DNA of 64,000 bases. Origin: Sphingomonas sp. Leaf208. Lineage in GTDB: Bacteria > Pseudomonadota > Alphaproteobacteria > Sphingomonadales > Sphingomonadaceae. A model generated the notes under the pieces. The model had not been told where the DNA came from. It saw only the letters and a program-made list of their open reading frames with translations, and made no database searches. How positions within the stretch are numbered: position 1 is the stretch's first letter; each line of letters begins with the position of its first letter. The position numbers were made by a program, and so were the translations under genes. Below are positions 9,669 to 20,355 of this stretch, one piece after another. Where the stretch lies: contig NZ_LMKH01000035.1 of the NCBI RefSeq assembly GCF_001421415.1, positions 121,655 through 185,654 of the forward strand. Reading direction: 5' to 3'.

Positions 9669-12077
9669 TTGGCCGGTACGAAGACAGCAGGGAACGCGCC
9701 GACCATGATGCCGACCCGGCGTGACCTTTTCGGCCTGCTCGGCTCGGTCTCCATTACAGGGCTTATTCCCGGCGTTGCGTACGCCGCGACCGCGTCACCC
9801 ACCTACCGCGATCCCCGCGCGCCGGTCGATCTTCGAGTCCGCGACCTGATGGCGCGGATGACGTTGGAGGAGAAAGTTGGCCAGACCATTTCCCTGTGGG
9901 CGACCAAGGCTGACGTGATGGTGCCGGGTGGGCTTGATTTCGATCCGGCGCGCGCGACCGCGGCGTATCCGGCGGGGTTCGGTCAGGTCACGCGACCGTC
10001 CGACAAGCGCGGCGGCCCTTCGGTCGCGGTAACGGCCGGCGGCACCGGGGCCGCGTGGCGGGGGACAGCTTCGACGATCGCGTTCGTCAACGCGGTCCAG
10101 CGTTGGGCGCGCGGCACGCGGCTCGGCATCCCGGTGATCTTCCACGAGGAATCGCTGCACGGCTACATGGCGCCCGACGCGACGATGTTCCCTCAGGCGA
10201 TCGGCATGGCCGGCGCGTTCGACCGCGATCTGATGCGACGCGCGCAAGTGATCATCGGTCGCGAGGTGCGCGCGCACGGCAGCCACCTATCGCTGTCGCC
10301 GGTCGTCGATATTGCCCGCGATCCGCGCTGGGGCCGGATAGAGGAGACGTTCGGCGAGGATCCGTATCTGTGCGGCGAGATGGGGGTCGCCGCGGTCGAG
10401 GGGTTGCAGGGCGACAGCACGACGCTGGCACCCGGCAAGGTCTTCGCGACGCTGAAGCACATGACCGGCCACGGTCAGCCCCAGGCGGGCAACAATATCG
10501 GTCCCGCTCCGATCGGCGAGCGCGAACTGCGCGAGAGTTTCTTCCCGCCGTTCCGCGCGGTCGTGACGCGGACCGGGATTGGCGCGGTGATGCCATCGTA
10601 TAACGAGATCGACGGCGTGCCGAGCCATGCGAACCACTGGCTGCTCGGCGACGTGCTGCGTGGCGAATGGGGATTTTCGGGCGCGATCGTCAGCGATTAC
10701 GGCGCGATCGAGGAGCTCGACACGATTCACCACATCGCGCGCGACCTGAACGGCGCGGCGAAACTGGCGCTGGCTGCCGGGGTCGACAGCGCGCTGCCCG
10801 ACGGTCTGGCCTATCGCACGCTCCCCGCGCAGGTGCGCGCGGGGACGGTGCCGATCGCGCAGGTCGACGCCGCCTGCGCGCGCATGCTGGCCTTGAAGTT
10901 CCGCGCCGGCCTGTTCGAGGAGTCGCCGGTCGATCCCCGCGCCGCCGCTCGTCTGACCGGAAACGCGGAAGCGCGCGGCGTCGCGCTGGAGGCCGCCCGC
11001 AAATCGATGTGCCTGCTGACCAACGACGGGACGCTACCGCTCGCGCCCGAGGGCAAGATCGCGGTAATCGGGCCCAATGCAGCGGTCGCCCGGCTCGGCG
11101 GCTATTCCGCGCCGCCGCGCCAGACGGTGTCGCTACTCGACGGCGTGCGTGCACTGGTCGGCGGCGTGGCAACGATCGTCCATGCGCAAGGCGTCTTCAT
11201 CACGCAGAGCGAGGACCGGTCTCAGGACGCGGTGCTGCTCGCCGATCCCGCCAAAAACCGCGCGCTGATCGCCGAGGCGGTCGAGGTCGCGCGCGGGGCG
11301 GACACGATCATTCTCGCGATCGGCGATACCGAGCAGACCAGCCGCGAGGGGTTCTCGGCCAATCACCTGGGCGACCGCACAACGCTGGACTTGCTCGGCG
11401 AGCAGAATGCGCTGTTCGACGCGCTGCATGCGCTGGGCAAGCCGATCGTGATCGCGGCGATCAACGGGCGTCCGCCGAGCTGGCCGGGCGTGATGGCGAA
11501 GGCGAACGCGGTGCTCGAATGCTGGTATCCGGGGCAGGAGGGCGGCACGGCGATGGCCGAGGCGCTGTTCGGGCGGATCAATCCGGGCGCCAAGCTGCCC
11601 GTGACGGTGGTACGCGAAGTCGGGCAGGTGCCGTTCTATTACAACCGCAAGCCGTCGACCCAGCGCGGCTATCTGTTCGCGGAGACGGCGCCGCTGTTCC
11701 CGTTCGGGCACGGGCTTAGCTACACCCGCTTCGAGGTGAGCGCACCGCGGCTGTCGGCGGCGAGGATCGGGATCGCCGGCAGCGTCGGGATCGAGGTCGA
11801 CGTCGCCAATATCGGCCAGCGCGCCGGTGACGAGGTCGTGCAGATCTACGTGCGCGACCAGGTTTCGTCGGTGGCTCGGCCGGTCATGGAGCTGAAGGGG
11901 TTCGAGCGCGTGACGCTCGCGCGCGGCGAGCGACGGACGTTGCGCTTCACGCTCGGCCCCGATGCCTTCGCGCTATGGGATGTCGACATGCGCGAGGTCG
12001 TCGAGCCGGGCTTGTTCACGATCATGGCCGGGCCGAGTTCGGCACAGCTGAAATCCGCCATCCTCGAAATCGCCTGA
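9669..12077 (+). CDS. GH3 glycoside hydrolase (beta-xylosidase/beta-glucosidase type), Tat-exported
   Basis: An 802-residue exo-glycosidase. It has an N-terminal TIM-barrel GH3 domain ([31 protein letters not shown]) with the nucleophile Asp in IVSDYGAI, an alpha/beta sandwich GH3 C domain (from about residue 430; [21 protein letters not shown]), and a C-terminal fibronectin-III-like domain ([12 protein letters not shown]). The N-terminus [20 protein letters not shown] is a twin-arginine signal, so the enzyme is periplasmic. The TTG start at 9669 is preferred because AGGAG lies 6 bases upstream; ATG at 9705 is the alternative. The context (GH67, ManD, UxaC) favours release of xylose from xylo-oligosaccharides, but substrate cannot be read from sequence. 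First gene of a five-gene operon. Confidence 0.92.
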   Translation: MAGTKTAGNAPTMMPTRRDLFGLLGSVSITGLIPGVAYAATASPTYRDPRAPVDLRVRDLMARMTLEEKVGQTISLWATKADVMVPGGLDFDPARATAAYPAGFGQVTRPSDKRGGPSVAVTAGGTGAAWRGTASTIAFVNAVQRWARGTRLGIPVIFHEESLHGYMAPDATMFPQAIGMAGAFDRDLMRRAQVIIGREVRAHGSHLSLSPVVDIARDPRWGRIEETFGEDPYLCGEMGVAAVEGLQGDSTTLAPGKVFATLKHMTGHGQPQAGNNIGPAPIGERELRESFFPPFRAVVTRTGIGAVMPSYNEIDGVPSHANHWLLGDVLRGEWGFSGAIVSDYGAIEELDTIHHIARDLNGAAKLALAAGVDSALPDGLAYRTLPAQVRAGTVPIAQVDAACARMLALKFRAGLFEESPVDPRAAARLTGNAEARGVALEAARKSMCLLTNDGTLPLAPEGKIAVIGPNAAVARLGGYSAPPRQTVSLLDGVRALVGGVATIVHAQGVFITQSEDRSQDAVLLADPAKNRALIAEAVEVARGADTIILAIGDTEQTSREGFSANHLGDRTTLDLLGEQNALFDALHALGKPIVIAAINGRPPSWPGVMAKANAVLECWYPGQEGGTAMAEALFGRINPGAKLPVTVVREVGQVPFYYNRKPSTQRGYLFAETAPLFPFGHGLSYTRFEVSAPRLSAARIGIAGSVGIEVDVANIGQRAGDEVVQIYVRDQVSSVARPVMELKGFERVTLARGERRTLRFTLGPDAFALWDVDMREVVEPGLFTIMAGPSSAQLKSAILEIA

Positions 12078-12087
12078 AGGACCCGCG

Positions 12088-13299
12088 ATGCCCAAGATCG
12101 TTTCCGCCCGCGTCATCGTCACCTGTCCGGGCCGCAACTTCGTCACGCTGAAGATCGAGTGCGACGACGGCACTACCGGGCTGGGTGACGCCACGCTCAA
12201 CGGCCGCGAGTTGAGCGTCGCGAGCTACCTGACCGACCATGTCGTGCCGTGCCTGATCGGCCGCGACGCGCACCGGATCGAGGACGTCTGGCAGTATCTC
12301 TACAAGGGCGCGTACTGGCGGCGCGGCCCGGTGACGATGGCGGCGATCGCTGCGGTCGACACCGCGCTCTGGGACATCAAGGGCAAGCTTGCGGGCATGC
12401 CGGTGTACCAGTTGCTCGGCGGCGCGGCGCGCGATGCGTGCATGGTCTACGCGCACGCCAACGGCACCACGATCGAGGACACGATCGCGGTCGCAAAGGC
12501 CGAGCAGGCGAAGGGCTACAAGGCGATCCGGCTGCAATGCGGCGTGCCGGGGCTCGCCTCGACCTACGGTGTCGCCAAGCATGGCGCACGCTACGAGCCC
12601 GCCGATGCCGACCTGCCGAGCGAGAGCGTGTGGTCGACCGAGAAATACCTCCGCGTCGTCCCCGAATTGTTCAAGGTGGCGCGCGAGGCAATGGGCTGGG
12701 ACGTGCATTTGCTCCACGATATCCACCACCGGCTGACGCCGATCGAGGCGGGGCGGCTGGGCAAGGCGCTCGAGCCGTATAATCTGTTCTGGATCGAGGA
12801 TCCGACGCCGGCCGAGAACCAGGAGGCGTTCAAGCTGATCCGCCACCACACGACGACGCCGATCGCGGTGGGTGAGGTGTTCAATTCGATCTGGGATGCG
12901 AAGGACCTGATCCAGAACCAGCTGATCGACTATATCCGCGCGACCGTCGTGCACGCGGGCGGCATCACGCACCTGCGCCGGATCGCGTCGCTTGCCGACC
13001 TGTACCAGGTGCGGACCGGCTGCCACGGTGCGACCGACCTGTCGCCGGTGGCGATGGCGGCGGCGCTGCATTTCGGGCTGTCGGTGCCCAATTTCGGCGT
13101 GCAGGAGCATATGCCGCACACCGATGAGACCGATGCGGTCTTCCCGCACGCGTACAGCTTCGACGACGGCATGATGCATCCGGGCGAGGCGCCGGGGCTG
13201 GGCGTCGACATCGACGAGGATCTTGCCGCGACCTACGACTATAAGCGCGCCTATCTTCCGGTCGCGCGTCTCGAGGATGGCACGCTGTGCAACTGGTGA
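12088..13299 (+). CDS. manD: D-mannonate dehydratase (enolase superfamily)
   Basis: Dehydrates D-mannonate to 2-keto-3-deoxy-D-gluconate in the cytoplasm. This is the ManD enolase-superfamily type, not the unrelated UxuA. Length 403. The metal ligands can be placed at Asp 211 (LLHDIHH), Glu 237 (FWIEDP) and Glu 263 (AVGEVF), with His 213 and Tyr 160 as candidate catalytic residues. All are offset by one from the numbering known for the Novosphingobium enzyme. It starts 10 bases after the GH3 stop, with AAGGA upstream. It needs mannonate from fructuronate reductase (UxuB), whose gene is not seen in this window. Confidence 0.93.
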   Translation: MPKIVSARVIVTCPGRNFVTLKIECDDGTTGLGDATLNGRELSVASYLTDHVVPCLIGRDAHRIEDVWQYLYKGAYWRRGPVTMAAIAAVDTALWDIKGKLAGMPVYQLLGGAARDACMVYAHANGTTIEDTIAVAKAEQAKGYKAIRLQCGVPGLASTYGVAKHGARYEPADADLPSESVWSTEKYLRVVPELFKVAREAMGWDVHLLHDIHHRLTPIEAGRLGKALEPYNLFWIEDPTPAENQEAFKLIRHHTTTPIAVGEVFNSIWDAKDLIQNQLIDYIRATVVHAGGITHLRRIASLADLYQVRTGCHGATDLSPVAMAAALHFGLSVPNFGVQEHMPHTDETDAVFPHAYSFDDGMMHPGEAPGLGVDIDEDLAATYDYKRAYLPVARLEDGTLCNW

Positions 13300-14579
13300 A
13301 CGCGGCCCCCGCCGCGATCGAGAAGCCGCGCGGGAAAGTGCGGTGGATCGTCTGCGCGCTGCTCTTCGCCGCCGTCGCGCTGAGCTATATCGACCGGCTT
13401 GTGCTGCCGGTGCTCAAGCCCGAACTGCAGGCGCGCTACAATTGGAGCGAGCAGGGCTATGCCGATCTGGCGATCGCGTTCCAGGCTGCGTACGGCATCG
13501 CCTATGTCCTGTTCGGGCGGTTCGTCGACCGGGTGGGCGCGAAGATCGGCTATGCGGTCGCGGTGACGCTGTGGACGATCGGTCATGTCGCGCATGCGCT
13601 GTTCACGAGCGCCGGCATGATGATCTTCGCACGCATCCCGCTCGCGATCGGCGAGGCCGGGGCGTTCCCTGCCGCGCTGGCTGCGGCGAACGAGTGGTTT
13701 CCGCAACGCGAACGCGCGCTGGCGATCGGCATCTTCAACGCGGGCTCGAACGTCGGCGCGATCCTCACGCCGTTGATCGTGCCGGTGATCGCGGTGACGT
13801 TCGGCTGGCGGATGGCGTTCATCGCGACCGGCGCGCTGACCGTGCTCTGGCTGCTCGCTTGGCTCGCTTTCTACCGATCGCCACGCAAACACCGGCGCGT
13901 GACCCCGGAGGAACTGGCCTGGATCGAAGCTGACCCGGTGCCCGCCGCCAAGCCGGTCCGCTGGCGCACGCTGCTGCGCCTGCGCCAGACCTGGGCGTAC
14001 ATGCTCGGCCGCTTCCTGATCGATCCGGTGTGGTGGACCTTCCTGTTCTGGCTGCCCGATTTCTTCAACAGGCAATACGGCGTGAAGATGCTCGATTTCG
14101 GTCCGCCGCTGGTCGCCGTGTACGTGCTGGCCGATGTCGGCTCGGTCGCGGGCGGCTGGTTCTCGTCGCGGCTGCTGGCACGCGGCCAGACGCCCAACCG
14201 TGCACGGAAGACCGCATTGTTCGCCTGCGCGCTGTTCGCGCTGCCAATCATCTTTGCAGCACAGGCACCCGGATTGTGGTGGGCGGTCGCGGCGATCGGC
14301 TTGGCCTGCGCGTGTCACCAGGGCTTCTCCGCCAACGTCTATGCGATCCCCGGCGATCTGTTTCCGCGCGGCATGGGCGGATCGGTGATCGGTCTCGGCG
14401 GACTGGCGGGAGCATGCGGCGGCATGCTGATGGCCAAGTTCGCGGGCACGATCCTTGCCGGGGTTGGCAGCTATGGTCCGATCTTCGCGGTCGCCGGTTG
14501 CGCCTATCTCGTCGCGTTGCTGGTTATCCACCTGCTCGTCCCGCACTATACTCCCGTTGATCCGGAACGCCTCGCATGA
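13287..14579 (+). CDS. MFS hexuronate transporter (ExuT-like)
   Basis: A 430-residue major facilitator with about 12 membrane segments. Family features include [18 protein letters not shown] in TM1, the loop 2-3 motif [13 protein letters not shown], and the [18 protein letters not shown] segment typical of the ACS/ExuT anion:cation symporter group. It imports hexuronates such as glucuronate or galacturonate across the inner membrane (inferred from family and position between manD and uxaC). The GTG start at 13287 overlaps the end of manD by 13 bases; GTG at 13296 is the alternative, but GAGGA at about 13273 fits the first better. Its stop overlaps the uxaC start (ATGA). Confidence 0.9.
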   Translation: MQLVNAAPAAIEKPRGKVRWIVCALLFAAVALSYIDRLVLPVLKPELQARYNWSEQGYADLAIAFQAAYGIAYVLFGRFVDRVGAKIGYAVAVTLWTIGHVAHALFTSAGMMIFARIPLAIGEAGAFPAALAAANEWFPQRERALAIGIFNAGSNVGAILTPLIVPVIAVTFGWRMAFIATGALTVLWLLAWLAFYRSPRKHRRVTPEELAWIEADPVPAAKPVRWRTLLRLRQTWAYMLGRFLIDPVWWTFLFWLPDFFNRQYGVKMLDFGPPLVAVYVLADVGSVAGGWFSSRLLARGQTPNRARKTALFACALFALPIIFAAQAPGLWWAVAAIGLACACHQGFSANVYAIPGDLFPRGMGGSVIGLGGLAGACGGMLMAKFAGTILAGVGSYGPIFAVAGCAYLVALLVIHLLVPHYTPVDPERLA

Positions 14580-15988
14580 CACATCCGCTACGTCTCCACC
14601 CCGACCGCCTGTTTCCTAGCGAAGGCCGCACCCGCGACATCGCCCGCGCGCTGCATGCGGGCGTGAAGGACCTGCCGATCATCAGTCCGCACGGCCACAC
14701 CGATCCGGCATGGTTCGCGCGCAACGAAGCGTTCAGCGATCCCGCCTCGCTGCTGATCGTCCCCGATCATTATGTGTTCCGGATGCTCTACAGCCAAGGC
14801 GTGCCGCTCGATGCGCTCGGCGTGCCGACGGTCGATGGCAGCCCGACAGAAACCGATCCGCGAAAGATCTGGCGCATCTTCGCGGAGAACTACCATCTGT
14901 TCCGCGGCACCCCCTCGCGGATGTGGCTAGACTGGGTGTTCGCCGAGGCGTTCGGCATCGACGTCCGCCTCGAACCGGCGACCGCGGACCAGTATTACGA
15001 CACCATCGACGCCGCGCTGAAGACCCCCGAATTGCGCCCGCGCGCGCTGTTCGACCGGTTCGGCATCGAACTGATCGCGACCACCGAAAGCCCGCTGGAC
15101 CCGTTGGAGCACCATGCCGCGATCCGCGCGAGCGACTGGAACGGCCGCGTCGTCACCGCCTATCGCCCAGACCCTGTCGTCGATCCCGAGACGCCGGGCT
15201 TCGCCGCCAACGTCCGCCGTTTCGGCGAGACTGCTAACGCGGATGTCGGCAGCTATGCGGGCTATCTCGCCGCGCATCGTTTCCACCGCGCGCGCTTCCG
15301 GGACGCCGGTGCCACCTCGACCGATCACGGCCACCCTTCGGCCGCGACCGCGGACCTTACAACCGCCGAAGCCGAGGCGCTCTATGCCCGCGTGATGGCC
15401 CAACCGACCGCCGCAGAGGCCGAACTGTTCCGGGCGCTGATGCTGACCGAGATGGCGGCGATGTCGGTCGAGGACGGCATGGTGATGCAGATCCACCCCG
15501 CCGTCTCGCGCAGCCACAACGCCTCGGTCCTCGCGCGCTTCGGCCGCGACAAGGGCGGCGACATTCCGCTGCCGGGCGAATTCGTCCGCGCGCTGAAGCC
15601 ACTGCTCGACCGGTTCGGCAACGATCCCCGGCTGACGCTGATCCTGTTCACGCTGGACGAGGACACCTATTCCCGTGAACTCGCCCCGCTCGCCGGCCAT
15701 TACCCGTCGTTGCGGCTCGGCCCGCCCTGGTGGTTCCACGACAGCCCGGAGGGTATGCGCCGGTTCCGCGAGCGGGCGACCGAGACCGCCGGCTTCTACA
15801 ACACGGTTGGGTTCAACGACGACACGCGCGCCTTCCTGTCGATCCCCGCGCGGCACGACGTTGCGCGCAGGATGGACTGCGCGTTCCTCGCCAAACTCGT
15901 TGCCGAACATCGGCTCGAAGAGGATGAGGCGCACGAAGTCGCCCGTGCGCTCGCCTACGACCTCGTCAAGCAAGCCTATCGACTATGA
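14576..15988 (+). CDS. uxaC: Glucuronate (uronate) isomerase
   Basis: Isomerises D-glucuronate to D-fructuronate (and galacturonate to tagaturonate) in the cytoplasm. Length 470 is typical. The conserved metal-site segment LPIISPHGHTDPAWF (His 39 and His 41) and the later GFNDDTRAFLSIPARHDVARR block are diagnostic of UxaC. Its start overlaps the stop of the transporter gene (ATGA), and its own stop overlaps the next gene in the same way, so translation of the operon is tightly coupled. Together with ManD it covers two of the three steps from glucuronate to KDG. Confidence 0.96.
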   Translation: MTHPLRLHPDRLFPSEGRTRDIARALHAGVKDLPIISPHGHTDPAWFARNEAFSDPASLLIVPDHYVFRMLYSQGVPLDALGVPTVDGSPTETDPRKIWRIFAENYHLFRGTPSRMWLDWVFAEAFGIDVRLEPATADQYYDTIDAALKTPELRPRALFDRFGIELIATTESPLDPLEHHAAIRASDWNGRVVTAYRPDPVVDPETPGFAANVRRFGETANADVGSYAGYLAAHRFHRARFRDAGATSTDHGHPSAATADLTTAEAEALYARVMAQPTAAEAELFRALMLTEMAAMSVEDGMVMQIHPAVSRSHNASVLARFGRDKGGDIPLPGEFVRALKPLLDRFGNDPRLTLILFTLDEDTYSRELAPLAGHYPSLRLGPPWWFHDSPEGMRRFRERATETAGFYNTVGFNDDTRAFLSIPARHDVARRMDCAFLAKLVAEHRLEEDEAHEVARALAYDLVKQAYRL

Positions 15989-17040
15989 AGCAGCCCGACC
16001 TTGAGCTTTGCGCGAAGGGCACGTTCCGGCCGGGACGTCGCGACATCCTGTTCGGAGCGATGGCGATGGTCGCCGCGCCTGCTTTTGGAGCTGGCCCCGC
16101 CGCCGAGCCGCGCATCCAGCGTCTGTCGCCGGCGTTCGACCGAATGGTCGCGCCGGGCACGCGGGTCGAGACTATCGCGACCGGCATTCGCTGGGCGGAG
16201 GGGCCGGTATGGGTGGAAGCTGGACAATATCTGCTGTTCTCCGATCCGCCTGCCAATATCGTTCGTCGCTGGCACAAGGGTGGCCCCGCCGTGCCGTTCC
16301 TTGATCCGTCGGGGGCAGGCGGTACCGATCCGAAGCTCATCCGCGAGCCGGGTGCGAACGGACTGACGCTCGACCGCGAGGGCCGGTTGCTGATCGCGAA
16401 CAGTGGCGGGCGTTCGATCGATCGCGTGAATCTGGTCACGCGGCGACGCGAGGTGGCGATCGACCGGTATCAGGGCAAGCGGTTCAACAGCCCGAACGAC
16501 ATGCACGTCGCGCGCGACGGGACGATCTACTTCACCGATCCGCCTTACGGCTTGACCGAAGGCGATACCTCGCCGCTGAAGGAAATGTCGGTGAACGGCG
16601 TCTATCGGCTGCGTCCCGGTGGCGTGGTCGAACTGCTGGAGGGCGGCCTGACGCGACCGAACGGCATTGCGCTGTCGCCCGACGAGACGCGACTCTACGT
16701 ATCGGTATCGGACGAAGCTGCGCCGCGGATCATGGTCTACGATCTCGATACGAAGGGCGTGCGCAATGCCCGGGTGCTGCTCGATGCCAAGGCGATGAAG
16801 GCGCGGGGTGGGACTGGGTTGCCCGACGGCATGAAGGTCGCGCGGGATGGAACGCTGGTGTGCTCTGTGCCCGGCGGGATGATGTTCATGACGCCTGATG
16901 CAGAGCCGCTCGCGCTGGCGACGACTGGCGCGCCCATCGCCAACTGCGCGTTCGGGGAACGGGGGCGGGCGTTGTTCATGACCGCGAACGACCGCGTCCT
17001 GCGCCTGCCGCTCCGTGCGGGTTGGCAAAGCGAGGGCTGA
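15985..17040 (+). CDS. SMP-30/gluconolactonase-family lactonase, Tat signal
   Basis: A 351-residue six-bladed propeller enzyme of the SMP-30/gluconolactonase/LRE family. The metal-ligand segments are present: WAEGPVW (Glu), NSPNDMHVARDGTIYFTDP (Asn and Asp), RPNGIALSPDE and GLPDGMKVARDG. The N-terminus contains GRRDILFGAMAMVAAPAFGA, a twin-arginine signal, so hydrolysis of an aldono- or uronolactone probably takes place in the periplasm. That is unexpected for the last gene of an operon whose other metabolic enzymes are cytoplasmic. The ATG overlaps the uxaC stop (ATGA). The natural lactone is unknown. Confidence 0.87.
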   Translation: MKQPDLELCAKGTFRPGRRDILFGAMAMVAAPAFGAGPAAEPRIQRLSPAFDRMVAPGTRVETIATGIRWAEGPVWVEAGQYLLFSDPPANIVRRWHKGGPAVPFLDPSGAGGTDPKLIREPGANGLTLDREGRLLIANSGGRSIDRVNLVTRRREVAIDRYQGKRFNSPNDMHVARDGTIYFTDPPYGLTEGDTSPLKEMSVNGVYRLRPGGVVELLEGGLTRPNGIALSPDETRLYVSVSDEAAPRIMVYDLDTKGVRNARVLLDAKAMKARGGTGLPDGMKVARDGTLVCSVPGGMMFMTPDAEPLALATTGAPIANCAFGERGRALFMTANDRVLRLPLRAGWQSEG

Positions 17041-17100
17041 TCCGACTTCGTTCGACACGGGTCGTTGCCCATCGGTCACGTTGGCACGGTCTTGGGACGC

Positions 17101-17126
17101 TCCCCGATAGCAACCGCTACCGGGGA
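17101..17126. terminator. Hairpin between convergent lactonase and TonB receptor genes
   Basis: Stem 17101-17111/17116-17126 (TCCCCGATAGC with GCTACCGGGGA, one mismatch, loop AACC) between the converging ends of the uronate operon and the TonB receptor. No T tract follows, so the terminator role is inferred from position. Confidence 0.5.
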
Positions 17127-17134
17127 CAGGTCGA

Positions 17135-20100
17135 TCAGAACCGGGCGCGGACGCCCAGGCGGTAGAAGCGGCCGAGCGTGTCGTACAGGGCCGGGTTCAC
17201 GTCCAGGCCGGTATTGGTCTGCGGCGCGGGCTCTGGGTCGTGATCGAACAGATTGTCGACCTTGAAGAACATGCTGACCTGCTTGGTCAGGTTCACCGAA
17301 CCGCCGAGGTCGATGTAGAAGGCGCCCTTCATCGTGTTATAGTCGATGGTCGGGTGGTTGGCCGTCGAGGCCGGGCAAGCGCTGGTGCAGACGACATATT
17401 GATTGCCGAACACGCCGTCCGAGAACCAGCGCTCCTGCAGGTTGAGGCTGAAGACGTCGTTGTCGTAGCTCTGCGTCGCCAGCCATTTCCAGTCCGGCGT
17501 CGCGCCGTTGTTGGCTCCGGCCTGGTCGACGACGTCAACGCCGGCGATTCCTGCGTCGACGAGGAACTCCTTCACATGCGTGCCGAGCACGCGGAGCGTG
17601 AAGTTGCCGGGAATGCCGAGCGGCTTCTTCCATTGATAGCTCGCCTCGATGTCGAACCCGCTGGTCTTCCACGATGCCAGATTGAACGGCTGGACGTTGA
17701 TGAAATTGCCGCCCTGGGTCGGGCTGTTCAGTACGAAGCCACCGCAGAATGCCTGATTGCCCTCGAAGCAGAAGCGGACGATCTGGTCTGGCGACAGTGT
17801 CGAGACGACGCCGTCTAGCTTGATCTTGTAATAGTCGAACGACAGACCGAGACCCGGTGCCCATGACGGGTGCGACAGGACGATACCGACCTCGGTATTG
17901 CGCGCGATTTCCGGCTTCAGATTGGGGTTGCCGATCGTGTTCTGGAATGCCTGCACGCCGCCGGCGGGCGGGAAGGGGTTGGTGAAGTTCGGCAGCGTGG
18001 TGACGGTCGGTGCGGCGAACAGCTCGGACAGGTTCGGCGCGCGGACGTCGCGCGAGGTGACGGCGCGCAACCGGATGCCGTCCAGTGGTGTATCCCAGGT
18101 GCCGCCGGCCTTCCATGCCCAGACCGTGCCCGACGTGCTGTAATGCGTTACGCGACCCGCGCCGTTGAGGTTGGCGCGGCCGATCGCCTCGCTATTGAAC
18201 AACGGCAGGTTGAGTTCGAGGAAGCCTTCGTACACCTCGTACTTGCCGCGGCCGTTCTTGTAGTTGCCGGCTGCCCAGTTGCTGCCCAGCGCGGAATTCA
18301 ACAGTGGATCGGCAGGATAGGCAGTGCTGTTGGGGCTGAGTGCGGTGACGCCGGCGCCATAGGGATCGCCGTGGACGCGGTAGAATTCGCGACGATACTC
18401 GCCACCGAAGGCAACCGACAACGGCCCGGCCCACAGGTTGAGCGGCTCGCCGGAGAAGTTGAGGCTGGCGACGTCCTGCGTCAGCTTGGTGCGCTGGAGC
18501 GGGCCGTTGGCAGGCGTGACATAGGCGAGCGCCGATGCCGACGGCACCGCACCGCCGAAGATGTTGATCGGCTGGCATCCGGCGGCACGCGCGACCGGAT
18601 CGGCGCAGACGATCGCGCCGTTCAGCGTGATCGCGTTGGTCGCGGCGACGTAGCGCGGCTGCAACACGGTATTGTCGACGTCGATCGCCGCCAGCGTAAT
18701 GCCGTGTTCGTAATAGGTGTCGTAGTTCCAGGGTGTACCGCCGATCTCGAACTTGCCCTTCAGGCCGCCGACGAAGCGGTATTGGCGACGGTCGGTCTGG
18801 ACCAGCGGATCGGGAAAGTTGCCGTTGCTCGTACCGAAGCCGAACTGCGTGATTCCCACGGTATTGGCGGCGGGATTGATCGCCGTCGCACAGCGATCAC
18901 GCACCAGCTGCGGCAGGAAGGGGTTGGCGCACTGCACGGTCAGGCTGGCGCGGTTGTAGCCCGGGCTTGGCTGGTTGCTGGTCTTCACTTGCGCGATGTT
19001 GACGGTCACATAGGCTTCGTTGTTTTCCGCGAAATCGAAGCCGATCCTCCCGAAGCCGTTCAGTCGCTCAAGCGACGATTTCAGCGACGCGCCCGAGCCC
19101 GGCGCACCGCTCAGGTCGCCGCCGACGCAGAAGCTGTTGCCGGGGAAGCAGCCGGTGACGCCGGCCGGGGCATTGTTGTTCGGAACGTTGCGGACCGGGA
19201 CGCCGTTCGAGCCATAGTTGAAATTGTACGGCGCGCCGTTCTGGTCGAACGCGATGCCCTGCAACGGGCCATTGTTGATCAGACCGTAGCGCGCATATTG
19301 ATAGGGCTGGGCATAGTCGCGGTAGTTGAACTGCGGCAGGCCGTTGTTCGCCTGTCCAGTGTTGACCAGCGTGGTGGCGCGGTACCAGTCGCGACCCTTG
19401 GCGAGGTCGGTGCCGAAGTCACCCGGGCCGACGCCGTCTTCGTCGTCATATTCGCCGCTGACGATCAGGTGCAGCTTATCGCCGAACAGCGACGTGCCGA
19501 ATGCCGCCTGGACCAGGCCCTGCTTGTCGTCGCCATAGTTGGTGATGCCGCCCTGGACGTTCGCCTTGAAGCCCTTGAAGCGCGTGTCGGTGATGAAGTT
19601 GACCACGCCGCCGACCGCGTCCGAGCCGTAGGAGGCCGATGCGCCACCGGTGACGACGTCGACGCGCTTGACCAGCAACTGCGGGAACATGCTGATGTCG
19701 GGCACGCCCGACACGTTTGCCCCGACGACGCGTTGGCCATCGAGCAGGGTCAGCGTACGGATCGGGCCGAGGCCGCGCAGTGAGAAGGAGCTGAGCCCCT
19801 GCGTGCCGCTGGACGTGCTGAACGTGCCAGTGGAGGCGCCGGTCGAGCCTTGCAGCGACGGCAACTGCGCGACCGCGTTGAAGATGTTAGGCTGGGCGTT
19901 CTTGAGGATCTGGTCCTCGCCGATCACGGTCGTCGGCGTCGGTGCGTTGTACCCGCTAGAGACGATGCGCGACCCCGTGACGACGATGTCTCTGTCCGGC
20001 GCAGCCTGATCTTCGGCAGCAGTCTGCGGGGTCAGGGTCTGGGGCGGCGCTGCCGGATCGGCCGATTGGGTCGGAGCGGGCAGGTCGGACGGCGGGGCAG

Positions 20101-20212
20101 CGGTCTGGGCGGCGGCAGGGGCGCAGAGTAACGCGGTGGCCAGCACGATCATGCTGGTTGCGTTAACATTGAAAGATCCGACTGACCGTCGACCGCGCGT
20201 AACCTTGTTCAT
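17135..20212 (-). CDS. TonB-dependent outer-membrane receptor of the uronate region
   Basis: A 1025-residue receptor: signal peptide ending near APAAAQT, a Pro/Gln-rich linker, a TonB-box-like DIVVTGSRI, a plug domain (SFSLRGLGPIRTLTLLDGQ, GGASASYGSDAVGGVVNFIT), then a large beta-barrel ending in YRLGVRARF with the terminal Phe expected of outer-membrane barrels. It probably imports sugar-acid oligosaccharides such as aldouronic acids, judged only from its position between the uronate operon and gntP. ATG at 20212 (MNKVTRG) is chosen because AAGGGG lies 8 bases upstream; a GTG seven codons earlier is less likely. It follows the FadR-type regulator gene after 143 bases. Confidence 0.92.
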   Translation of the reverse strand: MNKVTRGRRSVGSFNVNATSMIVLATALLCAPAAAQTAAPPSDLPAPTQSADPAAPPQTLTPQTAAEDQAAPDRDIVVTGSRIVSSGYNAPTPTTVIGEDQILKNAQPNIFNAVAQLPSLQGSTGASTGTFSTSSGTQGLSSFSLRGLGPIRTLTLLDGQRVVGANVSGVPDISMFPQLLVKRVDVVTGGASASYGSDAVGGVVNFITDTRFKGFKANVQGGITNYGDDKQGLVQAAFGTSLFGDKLHLIVSGEYDDEDGVGPGDFGTDLAKGRDWYRATTLVNTGQANNGLPQFNYRDYAQPYQYARYGLINNGPLQGIAFDQNGAPYNFNYGSNGVPVRNVPNNNAPAGVTGCFPGNSFCVGGDLSGAPGSGASLKSSLERLNGFGRIGFDFAENNEAYVTVNIAQVKTSNQPSPGYNRASLTVQCANPFLPQLVRDRCATAINPAANTVGITQFGFGTSNGNFPDPLVQTDRRQYRFVGGLKGKFEIGGTPWNYDTYYEHGITLAAIDVDNTVLQPRYVAATNAITLNGAIVCADPVARAAGCQPINIFGGAVPSASALAYVTPANGPLQRTKLTQDVASLNFSGEPLNLWAGPLSVAFGGEYRREFYRVHGDPYGAGVTALSPNSTAYPADPLLNSALGSNWAAGNYKNGRGKYEVYEGFLELNLPLFNSEAIGRANLNGAGRVTHYSTSGTVWAWKAGGTWDTPLDGIRLRAVTSRDVRAPNLSELFAAPTVTTLPNFTNPFPPAGGVQAFQNTIGNPNLKPEIARNTEVGIVLSHPSWAPGLGLSFDYYKIKLDGVVSTLSPDQIVRFCFEGNQAFCGGFVLNSPTQGGNFINVQPFNLASWKTSGFDIEASYQWKKPLGIPGNFTLRVLGTHVKEFLVDAGIAGVDVVDQAGANNGATPDWKWLATQSYDNDVFSLNLQERWFSDGVFGNQYVVCTSACPASTANHPTIDYNTMKGAFYIDLGGSVNLTKQVSMFFKVDNLFDHDPEPAPQTNTGLDVNPALYDTLGRFYRLGVRARF

Positions 20213-20293
20213 CCGTCCATCCCCTTGTCGCACGTAGCGCGTGCCGTGGTCCGGCTTGGCGACGTGTCATTCTTGCCGTTCTCTACGATATAC

Positions 20294-20323
20294 TGAGCGC
20301 GGTATCATCTACGACCATGGTCG
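20294..20323. promoter_or_regulatory. Palindromic operator candidates upstream of the TonB receptor
   Basis: CGACCATGGTCG at 20312-20323 is a perfect 12-bp palindrome. TGAGCGCGGTATCA at 20294-20307 has one half (CGGTATCA) matching the dyad seen at 9607-9620, while its other half is imperfect. Both lie 80-110 bases upstream of the receptor start. Which regulator binds here is unknown; the FadR-type protein encoded next door is the obvious candidate for the palindrome. Confidence 0.35.
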
Positions 20324-20355
20324 CAGGTGCGGCGCGTGAGCCGAAGCCTGACGCG

